From NCBI RefSeq assembly GCF_965139335.1, contig NZ_CBCSEL010000009.1: a DNA stretch of 16,312 nt. One strand, given 5' to 3'. The notes below the pieces were generated by a model. The model ran no database searches. It was not told where the DNA came from and saw nothing but the letters and a program-made list of their open reading frames with translations. A program made the position numbers and the translations under genes. Source of the DNA: Catellicoccus marimammalium. GTDB taxonomy: Bacteria; Bacillota; Bacilli; Lactobacillales; Catellicoccaceae. Positions 1 through 6,319 of this stretch are shown here, piece by piece (position 1 is the stretch's first letter; each line of letters begins with the position of its first letter).

Positions 1-115
1 CAAATGATATTTGTATATTTTCTATCTATATTCTTTCTAAATTTCATTTTATGTATTAAATAACCCTTTAAAATCAACAAAATTCAGTCTAAACTTTTAA
101 AATCAATTTTCACAT

Positions 116-129
116 TCAAAGCGCTTACA
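116..129. promoter_or_regulatory. Candidate cre site (CcpA binding)
   Basis: Read on the minus strand this is TGTAAGCGCTTTGA. It matches the catabolite-responsive element consensus TGWAANCGNTNWCA at 13 of 14 positions; only the penultimate C is replaced by G. The core AAGCGCTT is palindromic. It lies in non-coding DNA and would most naturally serve a gene that starts left of the window on the minus strand. Matching the consensus is directly visible; CcpA binding is inferred. Confidence 0.55.
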
Positions 130-211
130 TACAATAAAGCTAATAATTAAAAAATGATATTCATCTTATTTATCATTCATTTTATTTTATTGACATCTAT
201 TTTTTATAATA

Positions 212-247
212 AAAATGAGACATTTAGAAATCTAAATGTCTCATTTT
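212..247. terminator. Long perfect hairpin, probable (bidirectional) terminator
   Basis: A perfect 17-bp stem (arms 212-228 and 231-247) closes a 2-base loop. On the minus strand it is followed by a T-rich tract (TTTTTATTATAAAAAA), and on the plus strand by a shorter T-rich run. It lies beyond the nearer terminator at 351-379, so it may be a second barrier for the surface-protein transcript or serve a gene left of the window. Confidence 0.55.
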
Positions 248-350
248 CTCATTATTAATTTATATCTTTAGATATATTATTAATTTTTTCTTCTTTGCTT
301 TATGATATATCTTTCTGTAATATGCTCTGAAAAATTATTTTTCTATAAAA

Positions 351-379
351 GAAACACCTAGAATGATCTAGGTGTTTTC
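351..379 (-). terminator. Rho-independent terminator of the surface-protein gene
   Basis: Arms 351-362 and 367-378 pair through CACCTAGA/TCTAGGTG with flanking A/T pairs around a 4-base loop. On the minus strand a T-rich run (TTTCTTTTATAG) follows. It begins about 11 bases after the stop codon of the 1467-residue protein. Confidence 0.8.
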
Positions 380-389
380 TTTATGATAT

Positions 390-3300
390 TTATTTTTTAA
401 CAAAAGTTGTTAATTTTTTCGCTGCATCTTTTAATTTTGCAGTTAATTCATTAATATGCTTCCAGTTATCTAATCCACGACGCGCATCATTTTTTCCTTC
501 AACGATTACTTTTGCTTCTTGAATTAATTGATCTGTTTCTGAAGATACTACATTATTTTCTTTTGCTACTTTCTCTGCTTTTTCTGCTTGTTGCATTGCA
601 TCTGCTAAGTAGTCTGGTAATACACGTAACCCTTCCATATCATCAACTAACTCATCTGCGTCATTTTGCAATTCTACATCTTTTACTGATGCTGTATTAC
701 GAGCATAATCTTGTAGATCTTTTAATGCATCATAGTATGAGCCATGACCTGAGCCACCAAATTCTGTCCAAGATTTATTAATATCAATCTTAGAAATAGA
801 TTTTGTGTAGTCTCCTGTACTATTTTTATCTACTTCATAAGCTGCATCTACAATTTTCGCTAATTCTTTCGCTTCATTGTTGGCTTTTGGTGAAGTTAAA
901 ATTGTACGTGCTAATGCTGGAGCACTCTTCAATGTAGCTTGATCTTTTGTAATCACATCACCTTTTTGTTCTGTTGCAGGTTTTTGCGTTTCTTCCTGTG
1001 CTTTTTCTTGCTCTTCTTGTGCTTTTTGGATTGCTTCACGTAAAGATTTTGTAGTTTCTACAATATTTTTCCAGTTATCTAATTTTGGATTTGCAATATA
1101 TTCATTCGCTTTTTCCACTAATTCTACTAGATTATTACTATTAATATCACGTTGGGTTGCTTTAGCAACTAATTCTTCTAAATCTTCAGTAACTACACGC
1201 ATTCCTTGGAAGTCGTTTACTAATTCTTTAATTAAATCTTGTACAGTTGTTGTTTCTACAGATTTTGTATTACGAGCATAATCTTGTAGTAGTTTAATTG
1301 CATTATAGTAATGACCTTTACCACTATGGTCAAATTTTGTCCAAGATTCATTAATCACTAATCCTTGGTTATTTGGATCATTTTCTTGTGTAACTACTAA
1401 AATATTGCCATTCACTTTTTTAGTAATTTGATTTACCTTATGGCCTGTACTATAACTCCATACAGGATAAGCTACCTTATCTAATAATTTAGCTAATTGT
1501 TTAGCAGATTCATCAGATTTATCAGATTCCATAATTGCAGCACATAAAGCAACTGGATCATTTAGAGTCGCTTTATCATCCGTAATTTTGTTTGCAGCTT
1601 CTTCTTGTTGTTGCTCTTTCAATAATTTAGCTAATGCTTCCGCTTTTGTTTTCACTTCTTTTTCAGCATTAGCAATATTTTTAATACCTTGTGTATTCCA
1701 TTGATATTCTGAATCTTTAGCACCTTTAGCAATAATTACTTTTTGATTTGATTCTAATTCTACAACTTGATTGGCTTTATCAACTGCATCTTTTAATGCA
1801 TCTGCTGCCTCTTTAATTGCAGATTTACGATTCATTGCATCACTTGCATATTGTGCTGCTTCATTATTGATTTTTTCTAATCCTATAACGTTAACACGTA
1901 AATCTAAAATTTCACCTTTTAAGTTTACAGCACTTGTAATATCAGATTTACTAATTGAACCTTTAGATTCTTTTGTGGCTTTTACTCTCTTAGCAGCCGC
2001 TAAGTTATTTTCAATATGATCACAATCTTCTTTATCAAATAATGGTTTATATTCTGATTTTGTATCAAAACCTGCTTTTTCTAACTGTTGTGCATATTCT
2101 ACTGCTTCGTTTACTTGTGACATTTTTGGACAATTATCTTGTACATCTTTGATTGCTTTTGCTAAATCTTTATCTGCTTTATCAAATGCAGCATAATCTT
2201 TCAATGTTGTAGCTTTCATTCCTGCTTCACAAGTTGTTGCTAATGAAGAAGATTTCATAGTTGAAGTTTGTGTTTTATCGATATAGTAAGTACCACCTTC
2301 TCCGTTTACACCTACCATATTTTTAAATTCATTTCCAGCTGTAGTTAATTTTTCTACATTTAATTTTAAGTTTTTCGCTGCCTCTGCTAATTTATTAATT
2401 TCCTCTGAAATTTGCTGTTTTGTACAACTTTCAGGATTTTCCACCATTTTTTGAGCTGTAGCATATTCATTAGCTAGTACTGTATTTGTAGCATCATCTT
2501 TAATAAAGTCATCTTTTGGAAGTTGTGCAATTTTATCAACGTTATTAATCATTTCTTGTAGTTTAACAACATCTGCTTTTCCATTTTCTGGAGCTTTTTT
2601 AATTGCCTCTTCTAAAGCTTTTTTATCTTCAATAAACTTATCATAACGATTATTTAATAAATCTTCTTCTGCTTTCTTAATAGCTTCAGATAGCTGTTGT
2701 TTACTTCCTTCTACGGACACTTTAAGTGCTGCTTCTGCTTTTTTAATTTCATCTTTTAATGGTTGTTTTACAGTTTCTTGTAAATCTTTTCCTGCAGATA
2801 CTACTGCTTTTTCTGCTGTATTAATTTTATTCCATGAATCAGAGTTCCATTTTCCGTTTTTAATTGCAGATAGGTTATTCTCAGCTAATTCTTTTTTCGC
2901 TGCTTCTACTTTTGTATTTACTGCAGTTTGTTTATCAGAGCTATTTGATCCATAGCCTGCATCCTCTAGTTTTTTCGCTGCTTCTACTAATGCAGTTGCT
3001 TTATCATTTACTTTTTTATTAATTAAGCTCGCATTGAATTTTAAGTTATTTGCAGCTTCTTGTGCTTTGTTAGCATTAGCTAAGTCTTCTTTTGTAATTG
3101 TTCCATTAGAAGCATTTGCTTTACCAACTTTTTCAATTGCTTTTAATGCAGCTTCAAATGGTTTTTCTGTTTCTGGAGAAAATACATCTTTATGTTGTCC
3201 TTCTTTCCAGTTTGCACATTTTTCTTTTAATTGGTTATATTGTTCAACAACTTTATTTACTTCTTCTTTTGTAGGACAAGTTGCCAAATCTTTTTTCGCT

Positions 3301-4793
3301 TGTTCTAATGCAGCTTTTGCTTTTTCAAATTTCTCTGTATCATTAGATGTTACTTTACCAATTTCTTCCAAAGCTTTATCTAATTTAGCTTGTTGGTCTT
3401 TACTCAAGTAAACTTTTTCTGCTTCTGCTTTTACTTCTTTAATTTGAGATTCTAATGTTGTACCTGGTTGAGGCGTTTCTGGTTTTTCTTCAGGTTTTTC
3501 TTCTGGCTTACTTGGTTCGCCTGGTTTTTGTGAGCCATCACCATCTGGTTTTCCTGGTTTGTTTGTGTCATCACCTGGTTTTTGGTCTTCGCTTCCTGAA
3601 CCTCCTTGACCAGGTTGATCTGGCTTAGGTTGTTCTGGTTTATTTGGTTCACTTGGTTTTCCACCATCTGGTTTTTGTGANCCATCGCCATCTGGATTTC
3701 CTGGTTTGCTTGTGTCATCACCTGGTTTTTGATCTCCACTTCCTGAACCCCCTTGACCAGGTTGGTCTGGTTTAGGTGTTTCTGGCTTAGTATCTGGTTT
3801 ACTTGGCTTATTATCTCCAACAAATTTCAAAGCTTCTACATTGGCATAACCTAACCATGTATCTCCATCATATAATGAAGCATATTTCTTACCATTTCCG
3901 TAAGTATAGATATATTTCGCAGTTAATGTTTTACCTTTATAATCTTTTAATTGATCTTTCTTTGTATAGAAATGATTACTATAAGTATTCCATTCTCTTG
4001 CGACTTGGACATTAGCATCTGCACCTGTTAGTTTTTTCGAAGTTAAATCTTCTACAACAGAAGCATCTACATAACCTGTCCACCCATTATTTTGTTCTGT
4101 AGAGTAATATTTTTTACCCCCAATTGTGTAGTAACGAGTAACTTTGAAGTTTACTCCTTTACTTGCATCGAAACTACCTTTTGTCTGTTGGAAATATAAA
4201 TTCGCAAATGATTTTGTATTTTTATTTAGAGTAATATATTTATTTTCTACTGTAGACTTAATAGCTGATAAGTTAGATTTTGTTGTGTATCCTTGCCATA
4301 CATCTTTTCCAGCAGCATCTTTCGTATACATTGAATAATATTTTTTACCATTTCCTAATGTATATTCATATTTAGCAAATACTACTTTGTCTTCTGAAAG
4401 TGAAGCTTTCTTTTCTGTCCAATAGAAGTTTGACCAGAAACTTGATCCTTTTTTCGCTACATATTGACCGCTGGCTTTTTGACCATTGAAATCTTTTGTA
4501 TCTTTACGATCAATATAGCCACGATAAACTTTTTTACCTTCTTTATCTGTTTGATATACACGATATACATGTTTTCCATTAATATCGCGGTAGCCATTTA
4601 CTTGATACACAGTACCATTTTTAGGGGTAGTTGATTCTTTTAATTTTGAATCTTTGTATAATTTAGCTTTTTCTGTGCTAACTGTTACTTTTTTGCTTTC
4701 TGATTTAATATCAGAAGTTGCCGCATCAGCAACAGTCGCACCTAATAAAGCACTTGAAATTAATAAGGTATTTAAAATAGATTTTTTACTCAT
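390..4793 (-). CDS. Giant secreted modular surface protein (SH3/GW-like modules, Pro-rich linker, helical stalk)
   Basis: This encodes 1467 residues starting at ATG 4793, with AGGAG 7 bases upstream. Residues 1-25 form a signal peptide (SKK, hydrophobic core, VADA cleavage box). Four SH3/GW-like modules follow at about 36-98, 110-178, 186-250 and 260-324; each has an NGKKYY-type strand and ends in (W/Y)xGY. Residues 327-445 are a Pro/Gly/Lys/Asp linker with a 49-residue unit repeated. Residues 446-1467 are Ala/Lys/Glu-rich helices resembling FIVAR-type modules, with internal duplications and seven cysteines. There is no LPXTG motif or C-terminal membrane segment; the protein ends in TTFVKK. 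Attachment through the SH3/GW-like modules to wall polymer or lipoteichoic acid is inferred from how such modules behave in other proteins. An adhesin or wall-associated stalk role is likely, but the ligand is unknown. The base N at 3681 falls in a GGN codon, so residue 371 is Gly. Confidence 0.85.
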   Translation of the reverse strand: MSKKSILNTLLISSALLGATVADAATSDIKSESKKVTVSTEKAKLYKDSKLKESTTPKNGTVYQVNGYRDINGKHVYRVYQTDKEGKKVYRGYIDRKDTKDFNGQKASGQYVAKKGSSFWSNFYWTEKKASLSEDKVVFAKYEYTLGNGKKYYSMYTKDAAGKDVWQGYTTKSNLSAIKSTVENKYITLNKNTKSFANLYFQQTKGSFDASKGVNFKVTRYYTIGGKKYYSTEQNNGWTGYVDASVVEDLTSKKLTGADANVQVAREWNTYSNHFYTKKDQLKDYKGKTLTAKYIYTYGNGKKYASLYDGDTWLGYANVEALKFVGDNKPSKPDTKPETPKPDQPGQGGSGSGDQKPGDDTSKPGNPDGDXSQKPDGGKPSEPNKPEQPKPDQPGQGGSGSEDQKPGDDTNKPGKPDGDGSQKPGEPSKPEEKPEEKPETPQPGTTLESQIKEVKAEAEKVYLSKDQQAKLDKALEEIGKVTSNDTEKFEKAKAALEQAKKDLATCPTKEEVNKVVEQYNQLKEKCANWKEGQHKDVFSPETEKPFEAALKAIEKVGKANASNGTITKEDLANANKAQEAANNLKFNASLINKKVNDKATALVEAAKKLEDAGYGSNSSDKQTAVNTKVEAAKKELAENNLSAIKNGKWNSDSWNKINTAEKAVVSAGKDLQETVKQPLKDEIKKAEAALKVSVEGSKQQLSEAIKKAEEDLLNNRYDKFIEDKKALEEAIKKAPENGKADVVKLQEMINNVDKIAQLPKDDFIKDDATNTVLANEYATAQKMVENPESCTKQQISEEINKLAEAAKNLKLNVEKLTTAGNEFKNMVGVNGEGGTYYIDKTQTSTMKSSSLATTCEAGMKATTLKDYAAFDKADKDLAKAIKDVQDNCPKMSQVNEAVEYAQQLEKAGFDTKSEYKPLFDKEDCDHIENNLAAAKRVKATKESKGSISKSDITSAVNLKGEILDLRVNVIGLEKINNEAAQYASDAMNRKSAIKEAADALKDAVDKANQVVELESNQKVIIAKGAKDSEYQWNTQGIKNIANAEKEVKTKAEALAKLLKEQQQEEAANKITDDKATLNDPVALCAAIMESDKSDESAKQLAKLLDKVAYPVWSYSTGHKVNQITKKVNGNILVVTQENDPNNQGLVINESWTKFDHSGKGHYYNAIKLLQDYARNTKSVETTTVQDLIKELVNDFQGMRVVTEDLEELVAKATQRDINSNNLVELVEKANEYIANPKLDNWKNIVETTKSLREAIQKAQEEQEKAQEETQKPATEQKGDVITKDQATLKSAPALARTILTSPKANNEAKELAKIVDAAYEVDKNSTGDYTKSISKIDINKSWTEFGGSGHGSYYDALKDLQDYARNTASVKDVELQNDADELVDDMEGLRVLPDYLADAMQQAEKAEKVAKENNVVSSETDQLIQEAKVIVEGKNDARRGLDNWKHINELTAKLKDAAKKLTTFVKK
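405..1586 (-). repeat. Tandem duplicated C-terminal module (about 185 residues, two copies)
   Basis: Residues 1070-1257 (bases 1586-1023) and 1281-1463 (bases 953-405) share an order of motifs. Both have ITxDxATL at the start, then an NxSWTxF..SGxGxYY segment, LQDYARNT, a G(M/L)RV segment, and LDNWK-I near the end. A 23-base stretch is identical at 1267-1289 and 694-716. Between the copies lies a Glu/Gln-rich spacer (residues about 1258-1280). The divergence of the rest shows that this is not a very recent duplication. Confidence 0.8.
3519..3776 (-). repeat. Proline/glycine-rich linker repeat, 1.8 units of 49 codons
   Basis: Unit 1 covers residues 340-388 (bases 3776-3630) and unit 2 residues 389-425 (bases 3629-3519). 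Both begin PKPDQPGQGGSGS, followed by DQKPGDDT, KPG, PDGDGSQKP. The ambiguous base N at 3681 lies in unit 1. Repeats like this recombine easily, so copy number may vary between strains and may be mis-assembled. Confidence 0.85.
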
Positions 4794-5092
4794 TACTTAT
4801 CTCCTAACTCTATAAATTCCAGTAATTTTCTAGTAAAATTATATCAATAAATAAATAAAAAACATCTTCATATTTTTCTATAAGAAAAGAAATTTTGTAA
4901 AAATATTATTTTAATGCTTCCATTTTACTTTTAGATATACATGAATTATTTATGAAATCAATCATAAATCGTTACTCCATATCTAATACTTTTTCTATTA
5001 TCAATTGTATTATCTCTTAACTACTATATTTTTTCATTTTTTAACTTTCTATATGAAAACATTATTTTTCTTTTTTTATATATGGATAAGAA
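4794..5092. other. AT-rich gap between the surface-protein gene and the SLATT pseudogene
   Basis: About 300 bases that hold the promoter region of the surface-protein gene (4838-4866), an imperfect dyad AATTTT/AAAATT at 4824-4840 close to the predicted transcription start, and an 8-bp perfect inverted repeat at 4948-4955/4962-4969. A 19-codon reading frame with a GGAG site lies at 4906-4965 on the minus strand. No clear intrinsic terminator follows the SLATT gene, so read-through into the surface-protein gene is possible. Confidence 0.5.
4838..4866 (-). promoter_or_regulatory. Extended -10 promoter of the surface-protein gene
   Basis: On the minus strand TGATATAAT (4846-4838) is a perfect extended -10 element. 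The hexamer 17 bases upstream (4866-4861, GATGTT) is a poor -35, as is common for extended -10 promoters. Transcription would start near 4831, giving a leader of roughly 38 bases. Confidence 0.55.
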
Positions 5093-5734
5093 CTATTCTC
5101 TATTAATTTCTTTTTCTCGATAAAATTCATTTTCATTTAATAAGATACTTCTTAATTCTTCAGGAATAATTCGTTCCTCTGCTTTCGACCATTCTTCCAT
5201 AATGATATTCGTTTGATAATACATCTTATTAACTTTTCGTAAGAGACGAGCGGATACCGGAAGTAATCCTTCATAAATGATTCTCTGCTCTTCAATAAAC
5301 TGTTGGAATCGTTTCTCATTTTCCTCAATATCTGAAAGATGGTACGTGATATCATACAATAAATCTAAACTATCTTCTCTTAATTGCCATAAGCGTACTG
5401 CATCTTTACTCGCTTTTTTATAAAGATCTTAATAATTATAATCTCGACTAATTCCATTAATCAAAAAGACGATTAAAGAAAGAATCGTCGTTGCGAGTTG
5501 AAGCCAAGCTTCATCGGTAAATAATAAAGCAATTAATCCAGAAGAAGCTATTCCTGTAGCTAGTAACCGAGCGAAGTGGACAATAATTTTTGTCCGCCAT
5601 AATTGATTAGCATAGCGCTTGTAGACAAAGTAATGCCATGAAACATCCACAATATATCGTTTCACTTCTTCATGTAATTTGTTTCTTAAATAATTCGTTT
5701 TTGATTGATTTTTGTTTGCCTCTTTTTCCTCCAT
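5093..5734 (-). pseudogene. SLATT-type two-TM protein interrupted by an in-frame TAA
   Basis: The reading frame starts at ATG 5734 (MEEKEANK, AAAGGA upstream), stops at TAA 5431-5429 after 101 residues, and then continues in the same frame for 111 more residues to TAG 5095-5093. The first part has a charged N-terminus, a helix with HYFVYKRYANQLWR, and two hydrophobic segments (about 49-72 and 77-94). The second part has the helix DLYKKASKDAVRLWQLREDS and a later IPEELRS. Two membrane segments followed by an A..LW.lRe..l.LL helix and an LPxxLR-like end are my recollection of the SLATT fold. SLATT proteins are predicted membrane effectors tied to nucleotide-signalling defence systems. The joined length (about 213 residues) is near a usual SLATT protein. 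The downstream half has no good start of its own (only TTG 5359). Nonsense mutation or sequencing error are the two main readings. A TTG start at 5764 is possible but less likely. Confidence 0.65.
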
Positions 5735-5813
5735 ATAAATTCCTTTCTCAATTTTTTCTTTCAATTGAATAGTTAAAGAAAAAATAAAAAACTATTTTGC
5801 TCGAAAAAATGGT

Positions 5814-5830
5814 ATTCTATTTTATAGAAT
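5814..5830. promoter_or_regulatory. Palindrome upstream of the SLATT gene
   Basis: ATTCTATTTTATAGAAT is a perfect 7-bp inverted repeat around TTT, about 80 bases upstream of the SLATT start codon. It includes -10-like hexamers on the minus strand (TATAAA or TAGAAT), but no good -35 was found at the right distance. An operator or promoter role is inferred from position only. Confidence 0.3.
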
Positions 5831-5890
5831 AAAATCTTAACTCCTAATAACATAATAATGATGCTTTATTACTCAATTTTATTCTAAAAA

Positions 5891-5920
5891 AGGACGCCCT
5901 AGACATAACTAGGACGTCCT
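5891..5920 (-). terminator. Rho-independent terminator after yheA
   Basis: Arms 5891-5902 and 5909-5920 form a 12-bp stem around a 6-base loop. The single non-Watson-Crick position becomes a G-U pair only in minus-strand RNA, and a T-run (TTTTTT) follows on that strand. This fits termination of the pbp2A-yheA transcript, 14 bases beyond the yheA stop. Confidence 0.85.
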
Positions 5921-5933
5921 CTTTTTATGCTTT

Positions 5934-6272
5934 TTAGAATCCGTACAAGTCTTGTACTGGTTTCATCATAATAGCAGTGATGTCATTCATAATGATACTT
6001 AATGCTTGTTCTTTTTGTAGCATATTTGTGATAGCATCATCATTTTGGATTTTTTCTGCAATTTCTTGCATTTGTTTTGCATCATCTTCAGTAAATTCTT
6101 CGCCTTGCATTTGTTTTTGTTGTAAACTTACTTGCAAGTTTTGGAAATCTTTAAATAATTGGAAGCTTTCTTCTTGTGCTTTCAATTCGTTATATGCTTG
6201 TTCTAATGCTTTAAATTCTGCTAATTCACGAACATCGCGTTCTAATTGATTCGCTGTATCATAAATGTTCAT
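5934..6272 (-). CDS. yheA: YlbF/YheA-family protein (UPF0342 type)
   Basis: 112 residues, almost wholly helical and without membrane segments. The order NIYDTANQLERDVRE..EF..L..AYNELKAQEESFQLFKDFQ, then LQQKQMQGEE, and the end IIMNDITAIMMKPVQDLYGF match my recollection of Bacillus YheA, a member of the Com_YlbF family. Length is typical (about 115). The biochemical role of YheA is not settled; relatives YlbF and YmcA act in a complex that affects RNA processing and development, but that should not be transferred to YheA. AGAGGA lies upstream of ATG 6272. The gene follows pbp2A after 47 bases with no terminator, so the two are probably co-transcribed. Confidence 0.85.
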   Translation of the reverse strand: MNIYDTANQLERDVRELAEFKALEQAYNELKAQEESFQLFKDFQNLQVSLQQKQMQGEEFTEDDAKQMQEIAEKIQNDDAITNMLQKEQALSIIMNDITAIMMKPVQDLYGF

Positions 6273-6319
6273 TTGAGTTCCTCTTTTCTTTTTCTATCTT
6301 TACTCATTCTATCACATTC

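Larger units (their letters stand above)
1..389. other. AT-rich gene-free stretch left of the large surface-protein gene
   Basis: No open reading frame with a credible ribosome binding site was seen here. The stretch holds a cre-like site at 116-129, a 17-bp perfect hairpin at 212-247, and the terminator of the surface-protein gene at 351-379. The gene to the left lies outside the window, so the target of the cre-like site is unknown. The remaining sequence is A/T-rich, with short weak inverted repeats such as TATATC/GATATA near 262-277. Confidence 0.6.

Noticed and set aside
190..210. Perfect TTGACA (190-195) and perfect TATAAT (205-210) on the plus strand
   Set aside because: The spacer is only 9 bases; about 17 are needed. 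A hairpin follows at once and no plus-strand gene lies downstream.
390..460. Search for an LPXTG sorting signal and membrane tail at the end of the surface protein
   Set aside because: The C-terminus is LTTFVKK with no LPXTG and no hydrophobic segment.
3681..3683. Unknown residue X in the surface protein as a possible frameshift or stop
   Set aside because: The codon is GGN, which is glycine for any base, and the repeat unit has glycine at the same place.
3452..3823. Minus-strand 123-residue frame rich in Asn/Gln inside the Pro-rich repeat
   Set aside because: It is the shifted-frame reading of the linker repeat; it has no ribosome binding site and its composition reflects the repeat.
4824..4840. 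AATTTTCTAGTAAAATT as a CodY box
   Set aside because: Only about 10 of 15 positions match the consensus; kept only as an unassigned dyad.
5785..5865. 26-residue minus-strand frame starting MLLGVKIL upstream of the SLATT gene
   Set aside because: No ribosome binding site precedes it and it runs through the palindrome and promoter-like region.
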